A stretch of DNA of 6,457 bases. Source: an uncultured Lachnospiraceae bacterium. Its GTDB lineage: Bacteria; Bacillota; Clostridia; Lachnospirales; Lachnospiraceae. The position numbers and the translations under genes are program-made. The notes under the pieces are model-generated. The model ran no database searches, had not been told where the DNA came from, and saw nothing but the letters and a program-made list of their open reading frames with translations. Below are positions 1 through 6,457 of this stretch, in pieces (positions within the stretch are counted from its first letter, which is position 1; every line of letters begins with the position of its first letter). The DNA is taken from NCBI GenBank assembly GCA_946639085.1, contig CAMPBP010000076.1, forward strand, positions 1-6,457. Direction: 5' to 3'.

Positions 1-1034
1 TTTCGGCCGTTTTAAATCCCGCCACACTCATACTTGTAAACCTTGCCCTTATGGTAGTCATTTGGCAGGGCGGCAACTTCGTATTTGAGGGAGTGTTAAC
101 GAGCGGTCTTGTGGTTGCACTTATCAACTACATGTCACAGATACTTATTGAGCTCGTAAAACTCACCAACCTTTTTGTAACGATCAATAAAGCACTTGCC
201 AGCGCTTCAAGAATCTCTGCCACCCTGGAAGTGGGAGAGACTTTAAGCGACGACGGGAAGTTAAATGCTTTGGACTGTAAAGATTCAAGCGAAGTGCTTT
301 CTTTTGACAACGTTTCATTTTCATATCCCGACGCTTCGGGAGAATCCCTTGAAAATCTGTCATTCAAAGTTTCAAGGGGACAGACCGTGGGTATTATCGG
401 CGGTACCGGCTCGGGTAAAACGACTCTTTCCCACCTTTTGATGCGTTTTTATGATGCCACAAAGGGCGAAGTCAAGCTTTTCGGTAATCCGATAAAGAAT
501 TATTCGCTTTCATCGGTAAGAAAGAGTGTTTCGTATGTTCCTCAGAAGGCACAGCTTTTCTCGGGAACGGTAAGGGAGAATCTTTTGCTTGGCGCGCCGG
601 ATGCAAGTGATGATAAACTTTGGGAGGCTTTAAGACTTTCCGAAGCGGAAGAGATAGTAAGGAACAAAGAAAACGGACTGGACTACGTGCTTACCGAAGC
701 GGGAGCCAATCTTTCGGGGGGACAGCGTCAGCGTCTTACTATCGCAAGAGCTCTGGGGGAAGACAACAGCGTTTTAATTCTGGATGATTCTTCCAGTGCC
801 CTTGACTATGCAACGGATGCAAGGCTCAGAGCCAACTTAAGAAGCTTAAAGGATAAGCTTACCGTGTTCATAATCTCCCAGAGAATTATTTCCATAAAGG
901 ATGCGGATATGATAATCGTCTTGGACGACGGAAAAGCCGTCGGCATCGGAACCCACGACGAACTCCTTTCAAATTGCGAAGTTTACAAAGAGATCGTGGC
1001 ATCACAAAGCAAAAAGGAGGAATCTGCGGTATGA
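1..1034 (+). CDS. ABC exporter half-transporter, degenerate ATP-site subunit (5' end missing)
   Basis: Permease-ATPase subunit of a type IV (MDR-like) ABC exporter in the cytoplasmic membrane. The frame is open from nt 3, so the ATG at 51 is internal. The 343 visible residues are the C-terminal part of a protein that usually has about 580. They hold the last two membrane helices (roughly nt 21-70 and 93-155) and the whole nucleotide-binding domain. Visible motifs are the A-loop Tyr (324), Walker A GGTGSGKTT (399-425), Q-loop Gln (543), signature LSGGQRQR (711-734) and Walker B VLILDD (771-788). The residue after the Walker B Asp is Asp (786) instead of the catalytic Glu, and the switch His is Gln (879, SQR). 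Both changes mark the degenerate-site subunit of heterodimeric exporters such as TM287/288 or BmrCD. The stop overlaps the next gene's start, so the two are very probably co-translated partners. The substrate is unknown; drug, peptide or lipid export are all possible. Confidence 0.93.
   Translation, partial: SAVLNPATLILVNLALMVVIWQGGNFVFEGVLTSGLVVALINYMSQILIELVKLTNLFVTINKALASASRISATLEVGETLSDDGKLNALDCKDSSEVLSFDNVSFSYPDASGESLENLSFKVSRGQTVGIIGGTGSGKTTLSHLLMRFYDATKGEVKLFGNPIKNYSLSSVRKSVSYVPQKAQLFSGTVRENLLLGAPDASDDKLWEALRLSEAEEIVRNKENGLDYVLTEAGANLSGGQRQRLTIARALGEDNSVLILDDSSSALDYATDARLRANLRSLKDKLTVFIISQRIISIKDADMIIVLDDGKAVGIGTHDELLSNCEVYKEIVASQSKKEESAV
1014..1020 (+). promoter_or_regulatory. Ribosome binding site for the second ABC subunit
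   Basis: AAGGAGG lies 10 nt before the ATG at 1031, inside the end of the upstream gene. It decides the start: the in-frame ATG at 974 has no comparable purine tract and would put a non-homologous, charged 19-residue extension on the protein. Confidence 0.8.
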
Positions 1035-2761
1035 AGAACAAAGAGATCTACAGACGCATTTTAAAACTTTTAAAGCCGAAGATGCCTCTTATATGCTTAT
1101 CCCTTATTTTTGCCGTGATAAACGTTGTTGCGACACTTTCCATTCCCATTCTTACCGGTCGCGGAGTCGATTGCATGATCGATAAGGGAAATGTGGATTT
1201 TGCGGGCTTAAAGACGATCCTTTCTTGGTTTTTGGTGGTTTTACTTATAAACGGTATCGCAAACTATCTTATGACGTTACTTAACAACAGGGTGACGTTT
1301 TCGACGGTTCACGATTTAAGACGCGATCTTCTTAAGAAGATGCATACGGTGCCGGTTACCACCCTTGACGCCATGGGACACGGCGACCTTTTAAGCCGTA
1401 CGATTTCGGACGTGGAAAGACTTTCCGACGGATTGCTTCTCGGTTTTTCACAGCTGTTTACGGGAGTTCTTACGATAATCGGAACACTTATATTCATGTT
1501 TGTGACAAACGGATTTATATCTCTTGTGGTAGTTGTGCTGACTCCCCTTTCTTTGTTTGCCGCTTCTTTTATTTCTAAGAAGACATACAAGCACTTTAAG
1601 AAGCAGGCTTCTTTGCAGGGTAAGATGACAGGCTTTATAAACGAATCCGTAAACGCTGTTCGTCTTATCAAGGCTTTCTCGGCGGAAGAGGCAAAAGAGG
1701 AAGCGTTTAACGAGATGAACGAAGAGTTCACCCAAGTTAACCTTAAAGCGCTGTTTTACTCATCTACCACAAATCCCGTAACCCGTTTTGTAAACGGACT
1801 TGTTTATGCGGGCGTAGGTATATTCGGAGCACTCCTCGGTATAGGCGGACGTCTTACGATCGGTACCCTTACCTGCTTTTTAAGCTACGCAAATCAGTAT
1901 ACAAAGCCTTTTAACGAGATATCCGGCGTAGTTACAGAATTCCAAAACGCCGTTGCATGTGCGGGACGTATTTTTGAATTTCTGGATAAAGAAAACACCA
2001 TCGACATAAAAGAAGGCTTACAGGAAGTTAAAACTCCTGCACTGGAAGGCAATATCGAGATTAAGAACCTTGCGTTTTCCTACGATAAGTCAAAGAAACT
2101 TTTATACGATATCTCATTTAAGGTTGACAAAGGCTCACATATAGCGATAGTCGGTCCCACCGGCTGCGGAAAGACGACGTTTATAAATCTTCTCATGAGA
2201 TTCTTTGAACCCGACAAAGGCGAGATATTCTATGACGGTATCCCTTCGGGAAGTATAAGGAAAAAGGATTTAAGACAACAGATCGGAATGGTGTTGCAGG
2301 AGACATGGCTTAAATCCGACACCGTGGCAAAGAACATTGCTTACGGTCATCCCGAGGCAACCATGGAGGAGATAGTTGAAGCCGCAAAGAAAGCCCATGC
2401 TCACAGCTTCATAAGTCGTCTGGAGAACGGATATGACACGGTGCTTTCCCAGGACGGAGGCAATTTATCGGCAGGACAGATGCAGCTTCTTTGTATCGCA
2501 AGACTTATGCTCAACCTTCCTCCGATTCTTATACTCGACGAGGCTACATCCTCCATCGATACCCGTACCGAGCAAAAGATCACGGACGCATTTGAAACCC
2601 TCATGAAAGGCCGCACAAGCTTTATAGTTGCCCACAGACTTTCAACCATCAGGAACGCAGATCTTATACTTGTAATGAAGGACGGAAATATAATAGAGCA
2701 GGGAAGCCACGATGCGCTTCTTGAAAAGAAGGGCTTCTATTGGCAGTTACTCAATTCATAA
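1031..2761 (+). CDS. ABC exporter half-transporter, catalytic-site subunit
   Basis: A 576-residue permease-ATPase, full length for the family, and the likely heterodimer partner of the upstream subunit. Six membrane helices are readable at roughly residues 17-38, 61-85, 135-158, 161-182, 252-274 and 276-292. The nucleotide-binding domain starts near 340. It has A-loop Tyr351, Walker A GPTGCGKTT (375-383), Q-loop Gln423, Walker B ILILDE with catalytic Glu504, D-loop SSID and switch His535 (AHR). The signature is LSAGQ (479-483) rather than LSGGQ. This altered C-loop faces the partner's defective Walker B, so the two subunits together make one degenerate and one working site. The start at 1031 is chosen for its AAGGAGG site and its ATGA overlap with the preceding stop, which implies translational coupling. 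Exporter function is well supported by family; the substrate and exact orthologue are not. Confidence 0.95.
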   Translation: MKNKEIYRRILKLLKPKMPLICLSLIFAVINVVATLSIPILTGRGVDCMIDKGNVDFAGLKTILSWFLVVLLINGIANYLMTLLNNRVTFSTVHDLRRDLLKKMHTVPVTTLDAMGHGDLLSRTISDVERLSDGLLLGFSQLFTGVLTIIGTLIFMFVTNGFISLVVVVLTPLSLFAASFISKKTYKHFKKQASLQGKMTGFINESVNAVRLIKAFSAEEAKEEAFNEMNEEFTQVNLKALFYSSTTNPVTRFVNGLVYAGVGIFGALLGIGGRLTIGTLTCFLSYANQYTKPFNEISGVVTEFQNAVACAGRIFEFLDKENTIDIKEGLQEVKTPALEGNIEIKNLAFSYDKSKKLLYDISFKVDKGSHIAIVGPTGCGKTTFINLLMRFFEPDKGEIFYDGIPSGSIRKKDLRQQIGMVLQETWLKSDTVAKNIAYGHPEATMEEIVEAAKKAHAHSFISRLENGYDTVLSQDGGNLSAGQMQLLCIARLMLNLPPILILDEATSSIDTRTEQKITDAFETLMKGRTSFIVAHRLSTIRNADLILVMKDGNIIEQGSHDALLEKKGFYWQLLNS

Positions 2762-2777
2762 ACGTTAGGATATCGTA

Positions 2778-3332
2778 ATGGCAAATTTTACAAAGAAAGC
2801 AATAAAAGAAACATTTTTGCAATTACTTAGCGAAAGATCGATAAATAAGATAAGCGTAAAGGATATTTCCGATGCGTGCGGCATAAACAGGAATTCATTT
2901 TATTACCATTTTGCCGACATTCCTTCGCTCATCGAAGAGATAGTGACCGAAGAGGCCGAAAAACTCATAGAAAAGTATCCCACCATTGATACGCTTGAAA
3001 ACGGACTCAAGGTTGCTACGGCATTCGCTTTAGAGAACAAATCGGCGATGCTTCACCTTTACAACTCCGCAAACCGAGATCTTTTTGAAATGTATCTGAT
3101 GAACGTTACGGGACATGTGGTAAAAGCATATCTTGAGACAGCATTTAAAGATGTTGAAGTGGACGAGGAAGAAAAAGAGCTTGCGTTAAGACTTATCAAA
3201 TGCTCATGTTTTGGCATGATAATCGACTGGATGAACTCATCAATGGACGAAGAGATGCCAAAATACTGGATAAGAGCGTGTGAGCTTTGTAAAGGCATCT
3301 CCCAGACCATAATAGAAAGAAATACAAAGTAG
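2778..3332 (+). CDS. TetR/AcrR-family transcriptional regulator
   Basis: A 184-residue cytoplasmic DNA-binding protein, within the usual 180-210 range of TetR repressors. Residues 1-50 form the TetR N-terminal domain: a first helix (AIKETFLQLLSER), then the helix-turn-helix at about 26-45 with the typical ISVKDISDACGINRNSFYYHF sequence, written here only to the family's usual NRNSFYYHF end. The rest is an all-helical ligand and dimer domain of the divergent type found in Firmicutes regulators of the DhaS-like group. It contains Cys141-less but Cys-rich helix residues (CSC at 142-144 region). It follows the ABC pair by 16 nt with only a weak AGGA site (2767-2770), so it is probably the last gene of that operon. 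It likely represses this operon, the MMPL unit downstream, or both; its operator and inducer are not visible. It could also act as an activator. Confidence 0.92.
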   Translation: MANFTKKAIKETFLQLLSERSINKISVKDISDACGINRNSFYYHFADIPSLIEEIVTEEAEKLIEKYPTIDTLENGLKVATAFALENKSAMLHLYNSANRDLFEMYLMNVTGHVVKAYLETAFKDVEVDEEEKELALRLIKCSCFGMIIDWMNSSMDEEMPKYWIRACELCKGISQTIIERNTK

Positions 3333-3345
3333 TTTTAGACACTTA

Positions 3346-3384
3346 AGGCGGTTTGCCCAAATTTTGGGCAGCCGCTTATTTTTT
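3346..3384 (+). terminator. Intrinsic (rho-independent) terminator after the TetR gene
   Basis: A GC-rich hairpin followed by six Ts. The upper stem TGCCCAA/TTGGGCA (3354-3360 with 3364-3370) closes a 3-nt loop. A U-G pair and one bulged U separate it from a lower 6-bp stem AGGCGG/CCGCTT (3346-3351 with 3372-3377). The T-run is at 3379-3384. It lies 13 nt past the TetR stop and 76 nt before the MMPL start, so it separates two transcription units. The pairing was traced by hand, not scored by folding software. Confidence 0.9.
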
Positions 3385-3398
3385 GTCCGTTTATTTCG

Positions 3399-3434
3399 TT
3401 TTCTTTGTGCATTATCTTATCAATGAAAAGAAAA
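3399..3434. promoter_or_regulatory. Imperfect inverted repeat in the MMPL leader, possible operator or promoter region
   Basis: TTTTCTTT-gtg-CATT (3399-3413) is mirrored by AATG-a-AAAGAAAA (3422-3434) around an 8-nt centre. The arms have unequal gaps and are A/T-rich, so chance is possible. A poor promoter candidate overlaps it: TTTATT (3390-3395), a 17-nt spacer, then TATCTT (3413-3418), matching consensus at 3 and 4 of 6 positions. Its place between a terminator and the next operon, just after a TetR gene, is what makes an operator plausible. Confidence 0.22.
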
Positions 3435-3445
3435 GAAAAACCATA

Positions 3446-3454
3446 AGGAAGGTG
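3446..3454 (+). promoter_or_regulatory. Ribosome binding site for the MMPL transporter
   Basis: AGGAAGGTG ends 6 nt before the ATG at 3461. It supports that start over any upstream TTG; the in-frame TTG at 3353 lies inside the terminator hairpin and has no such site. Confidence 0.7.
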
Positions 3455-3460
3455 AAAGAA

Positions 3461-5533
3461 ATGAAATTTGCAAAAGGAGTGGTCAAGTCAAGAGTAATCA
3501 TATTGATCCTATCCATCGCTTTGATAGTTCCGGCTTTTCTTGGAATGATCAAAACGAGGATCAACTATGATATGCTCACTTATCTTCCGAAAGATTTCGA
3601 GACCGTAAAGGGTCAGGACATCTTGATGGATGAGTTCGGAAAAGGAGCTTTTTCATTTATCGTCGTCGAAGGGATGAGCGATAAAGACGTGAAGGCATTG
3701 GCCGACAAGATAAGAGCGGTGGATCATGTGGATACGGTACTTTGGTACGACTCATTTGTTAACACCGATATCCCGAAAGAGATGCTCCCCGATAAGGTAC
3801 TTGATCTTTTTAACAAAGGTGACGCCACGATGCTGGCAGTATTCTTTGATTCCTCAACATCCTCCGATGTTACGATGCAGGCCATCAAAGATATAAGAGG
3901 TATAACCGGAAAGAGTGCTTTCGTGTCGGGCATGAGCGCACTTGTAACGGATCTTAAAGCGCTTTGCGAACAGGAAGAGCCTATATATGTTGCCATAGCC
4001 GTAGTGCTGGCATGTGTTGCCATGGTGCTTTTTCTCGACGGTTTCCTGGTACCCTTCGTATTCCTCGCAAGTATAGGAATGGCGATAATGTATAACCTCG
4101 GTACCAACGTGTTCATGGGAGAGATAAGCTACATTACGAAAGCATTGTCAGCGGTACTTCAGTTGGCGGTCACCATGGATTACTCGATATTCCTTTGGAA
4201 TTCGTATAACGAAAAGCGTCTTGAGTATGAAGACAACAAAGAGGCCATGGAGTATGCAATCAAAGATACGCTTACATCGGTAATCGGAAGTTCCATCACC
4301 ACGATAGCCGGATTCATAGCACTTTGCTTTATGTCATTTACTCTCGGCAAAGACCTTGGCATCGTAATGGCTAAGGGAGTTTTGTTCGGAGTCATCGGAT
4401 GCGTAACGATACTTCCTTCAATGATTCTTATTCTTGATAAGCCGTTACAGAAGACAAGACATAAGTCCCTTATTCCGAAGATGGATAAGCCGGCCGAAAG
4501 GATTGGAAAGCATTTTGTTATATATCTTATTATTTTCGTGGCACTTATCGTTCCTTCATATATGGGATACAAAAACACCAACGCAGAAGTTTACTACGAT
4601 ATGGGTAAATGCATCCCCGAAAACATGGAGGCAGCCATAGCGGACAAAAAGCTTTCCGATACTTTTGAAGTAGCGTCCACTCATATGATATTGATCGATA
4701 AAGAAACCCCTTCGGATAACGTAAGGAAAATGATAAAAGAGATCGAAAACGTTCCCGGTGTCTCAAACGTATTGGGAGAAGAAGCGTTTATAGGTTCTCT
4801 GGTGCCCGAAGAAATAATACCCGATTCGTTAAAAGAGATGACAACAAGCGAAAACAGAAAGCTCATACTCATCAATTCCGAATACCCGGTTGCCAGCGAT
4901 AACGTTAACGCACAGATAGGTTCGATCATTGACATCGTAAAGAAATACGATAAGAACGGAATGCTTATCGGTGAAGCACCCTGCATGAAAGACATGATCG
5001 AGACCACCGACAAAGACTTTAAGGTCGTAAACACGGTATCAATAGCAGCGATATTTGTGATCATCATGCTTGTTGAGAAGAGCTTGTCGCTTCCGTTTAT
5101 CTTAATAAGCGTTATAGAACTGGCCATATTCATTAACCTCGGACTTCCGCATTACATGAGCCAGAGCTTACCGTTTATAGCACCTATATGCATAAGTACG
5201 ATACAGCTTGGTGCGACCGTGGATTACGCGATACTTATGACCACAAGGTATAAGAGCGAAAGAGCATCGGGAAAGAATGCCAAAGAAGCAATATCAAAGG
5301 CGCTTTCAACATCGATACCTTCCATCCTGGTAAGCGGCGCGGGTCTTTTTGCGGCAACCTTCGGTGTAGCCCTTTACTCACAGATCGACATCATAAGTTC
5401 CATGTGCATGCTGATGGCAAGAGGCGCGGTAATAAGCGTATTGATGGTTATATTCATACTTCCGTCGTTACTGAGATTATGTGACAGGATCGTGTGTGTG
5501 AGCACACTTAACATGAAAAGAAAAGAGGCATAA
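3461..5533 (+). CDS. MMPL-family (RND superfamily) membrane transporter
   Basis: A 690-residue polytopic export protein of the cytoplasmic membrane, probably driven by proton motive force. It has the two-fold RND layout: helix 1 (about 10-30), an outer domain (31-172), helices 2-6 (about 173-325), a basic cytoplasmic linker (about 327-350), helix 7 (351-370), a second outer domain (371-521) and helices 8-12 (about 522-672). Each half carries the MMPL Asp-Tyr pair in the fourth helix, D240-Y241 (TMDYSIFLW) and D588-Y589 (TVDYAILM). In MmpL3 the equivalent residues form the proton relay. The outer domains, about 140-150 residues each, are small compared with AcrB-type pumps, and the protein is shorter than MmpL3 or Bacillus YdfJ. 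The ATG at 3461 is chosen for its ribosome binding site and because the N-terminus then begins with a short basic stretch before helix 1. It lies 5 nt from the next gene and so likely shares a transcript. Substrate is unknown; drugs, lipids or peptides are possible. Confidence 0.93.
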   Translation: MKFAKGVVKSRVIILILSIALIVPAFLGMIKTRINYDMLTYLPKDFETVKGQDILMDEFGKGAFSFIVVEGMSDKDVKALADKIRAVDHVDTVLWYDSFVNTDIPKEMLPDKVLDLFNKGDATMLAVFFDSSTSSDVTMQAIKDIRGITGKSAFVSGMSALVTDLKALCEQEEPIYVAIAVVLACVAMVLFLDGFLVPFVFLASIGMAIMYNLGTNVFMGEISYITKALSAVLQLAVTMDYSIFLWNSYNEKRLEYEDNKEAMEYAIKDTLTSVIGSSITTIAGFIALCFMSFTLGKDLGIVMAKGVLFGVIGCVTILPSMILILDKPLQKTRHKSLIPKMDKPAERIGKHFVIYLIIFVALIVPSYMGYKNTNAEVYYDMGKCIPENMEAAIADKKLSDTFEVASTHMILIDKETPSDNVRKMIKEIENVPGVSNVLGEEAFIGSLVPEEIIPDSLKEMTTSENRKLILINSEYPVASDNVNAQIGSIIDIVKKYDKNGMLIGEAPCMKDMIETTDKDFKVVNTVSIAAIFVIIMLVEKSLSLPFILISVIELAIFINLGLPHYMSQSLPFIAPICISTIQLGATVDYAILMTTRYKSERASGKNAKEAISKALSTSIPSILVSGAGLFAATFGVALYSQIDIISSMCMLMARGAVISVLMVIFILPSLLRLCDRIVCVSTLNMKRKEA
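5522..5528 (+). promoter_or_regulatory. Ribosome binding site for the heptad-repeat protein
   Basis: AAAGAGG lies within the last codons of the MMPL gene, 10 nt before the ATG at 5539. It supports both the start and translation from the MMPL transcript. Confidence 0.6.
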
Positions 5534-5538
5534 AGAAA

Positions 5539-6457
5539 ATGAAAAAGACAATAAGAAGATTAACCGGTTTAACACTTATGGCAGCGCTTATACTTACAAC
5601 AGCCACTTTGCCTGCCAATGCGACACCCCAAAAGGAAGATGTCATGAGCGACGAAGTCGTATACGTATTTGCCGATGAGAGCGGTAACGTAAACAAAGTA
5701 ATGGACAGCGTATGGATTGAGGAGGGAGAAGAAAAAGAAGTTTCCGCCAAGGAAGCGGGCCTTCCGGTATCCTTAAAGCTTACCTACACACTGGACGGTA
5801 AACAGGTTAAACCCGAAGACTTAAGCGGTAAGAGCGGGCATCTTATCATTAAGTGCGAAGCAAAGTCCCTTAAATACGAAACGAGGACAATAAACAATGA
5901 AGAAACAAAAATATATGTTCCTTTCATGGTAGCGGGTATATCGATCCTTGACGGTGAGCATGCAAAGAACGTAACCGTATCACAGGGTAAGTCGGTTTAT
6001 GACGGTGCAAGATATGCCGTAGCCGGTGTTTCCTTCGCGGGACTTAAAGACGATCTTTCATTAAAAGATTTCAGTATGGAAAATGGGGATAAAGAAACCT
6101 CTGAAAAGTTAAAAGACACATTTTCGGATGCTTTTACTATCGAAGCGGATGTTACCGACTATGAAGACAACGGCATGTATGTGATCGTATCCAACGACAT
6201 CTTCAATGCTATCGATGTAACGTCATTTACCGGCGAAGATTCTGTAAAGGAGGCTCTCGATAAGTTAAACGAGGGTATGGATGAGCTTTGTAACGGAAGC
6301 GAAAAACTTACCGACGGAATAGATAAGCTTTATAACGGAACCGTTAAGCTTCAGAGCGCCATGGGAGAACTTTCTGACGGACTTGGTCAGATCACGGATA
6401 ACAATGAAGCACTTGTGCAGGGGGCATATGATACGTTCAATGCAATACTTGCCACGG
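5539..6457 (+). CDS. Exported protein with Leu-x-x-Gly heptad repeats, YhgE/Pip-like (3' end missing)
   Basis: The frame is open to the window edge, giving 306 visible residues. Residues 1-28 look like a Sec signal peptide: basic MKKTIRR, a hydrophobic core at 8-24, and a signal peptidase I site after ANA (26-28). There is no lipobox Cys. Residues 29-235 form a soluble, probably beta-rich domain that I do not recognise. From 240 to 295 run eight back-to-back heptads of the form xxxLxxG, with deviations at A274, I285 and N288. Such arrays occur in YhgE/Pip-type membrane proteins and in some large MMPL proteins, where they are thought to form long extracellular helical rods. The missing C-terminus may hold more repeats and membrane anchors. 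The start is 5 nt after the MMPL stop, so it is probably that transporter's extracytoplasmic partner; this is inferred from position. The signal sequence could instead be an uncleaved anchor. Confidence 0.85.
   Translation, partial: MKKTIRRLTGLTLMAALILTTATLPANATPQKEDVMSDEVVYVFADESGNVNKVMDSVWIEEGEEKEVSAKEAGLPVSLKLTYTLDGKQVKPEDLSGKSGHLIIKCEAKSLKYETRTINNEETKIYVPFMVAGISILDGEHAKNVTVSQGKSVYDGARYAVAGVSFAGLKDDLSLKDFSMENGDKETSEKLKDTFSDAFTIEADVTDYEDNGMYVIVSNDIFNAIDVTSFTGEDSVKEALDKLNEGMDELCNGSEKLTDGIDKLYNGTVKLQSAMGELSDGLGQITDNNEALVQGAYDTFNAILAT
6256..6423 (+). repeat. Eight tandem Leu-x-x-Gly heptads (21-nt coding period)
   Basis: In-frame 21-nt units encode LDKLNEG, MDELCNG, SEKLTDG, IDKLYNG, TVKLQSA, MGELSDG, LGQITDN and NEALVQG. 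Leu is at position 4 in seven of eight units, with Ile in the other. Gly is at position 7 in six of eight. The heptad register never shifts across 56 residues. Nucleotide similarity between units is low except for one pair 42 nt apart. Confidence 0.88.

Noticed and set aside
51..53. ATG at 51 as the start of the first ABC gene
   Set aside because: The frame is open back to nt 3 and codes for hydrophobic residues that belong to a membrane helix. The protein would otherwise lack most of its permease domain, so this is a gene cut by the window edge.
974..1030. Longer N-terminus for the second ABC subunit starting at the ATG at 974
   Set aside because: It would overlap the upstream gene by 61 nt, add a charged 19-residue tail unlike the family, and it lacks a good ribosome binding site. 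The ATG at 1031 has AAGGAGG and an ATGA overlap.
2762..2777. Promoter or TetR operator between the second ABC gene and the TetR gene
   Set aside because: The gap is only 16 nt and shows neither promoter elements nor a palindrome; co-transcription is the simpler reading.
3353..3460. Longer MMPL protein starting from the TTG at 3353, giving an extra hydrophobic segment
   Set aside because: The TTG and next codons lie inside the terminator hairpin, there is no ribosome binding site, and the extra hydrophobic run is a translation of the T-rich tail. The ATG at 3461 fits the family.
4681..5133. Antisense open frame of 150 codons (and similar ones at 3724-4116, 4180-4581 and 1309-1731)
   Set aside because: They lie wholly inside strongly supported + strand membrane-protein genes, have no ribosome binding site that I could find, and read as low-complexity mirror images of the coding strand.
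1..6457. CRISPR array, tRNA, mobile element or phage genes
   Set aside because: No spaced direct repeats, cloverleaf-type sequence, transposase or terminal inverted repeats were seen, and gene style is uniform across the window.

Overview
The window looks like ordinary chromosomal sequence from a low-to-moderate GC Firmicute, most likely a clostridium of the Lachnospiraceae type. This rests on strong purine-rich ribosome binding sites, tightly packed same-strand genes, the protein families present, and the style of the proteins. The species cannot be named from sequence alone. All genes are on the + strand. There is no RNA gene, CRISPR array, insertion sequence or phage gene.

Left half (1-3332): a membrane-export operon. 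It starts with the 3' part of an ABC exporter half-transporter cut by the window edge. A complete second half-transporter (1031-2761) overlaps it by 4 nt (ATGA), and a TetR-family regulator (2778-3332) follows 16 nt later. The ATPase motifs of the two ABC subunits are complementary. The first has lost the catalytic Glu and switch His, and the second has an altered signature loop. This is the pattern of a heterodimeric exporter with one degenerate and one active ATP site.

Middle (3333-3460): a strong intrinsic terminator (3346-3384) closes the first operon. About 75 nt of leader follow, with an imperfect inverted repeat and a weak promoter candidate, then a good ribosome binding site.

Right half (3461-6457): a compact 690-residue MMPL/RND-type transporter with Asp-Tyr pairs in both membrane halves. 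Five nt downstream begins a secreted or membrane-tethered protein that runs off the window. That last gene has a signal peptide, a domain of about 200 residues that I do not recognise, and a regular array of Leu-x-x-Gly heptads like those in YhgE/Pip-type proteins. Together they look like a two-component export unit, with the exported heptad protein a probable extracytoplasmic partner of the MMPL pump.

The local TetR protein plausibly controls one or both transport units, as in many drug or lipid efflux loci. The substrates cannot be read from the sequence. The least described part is the MMPL plus heptad-repeat pair.
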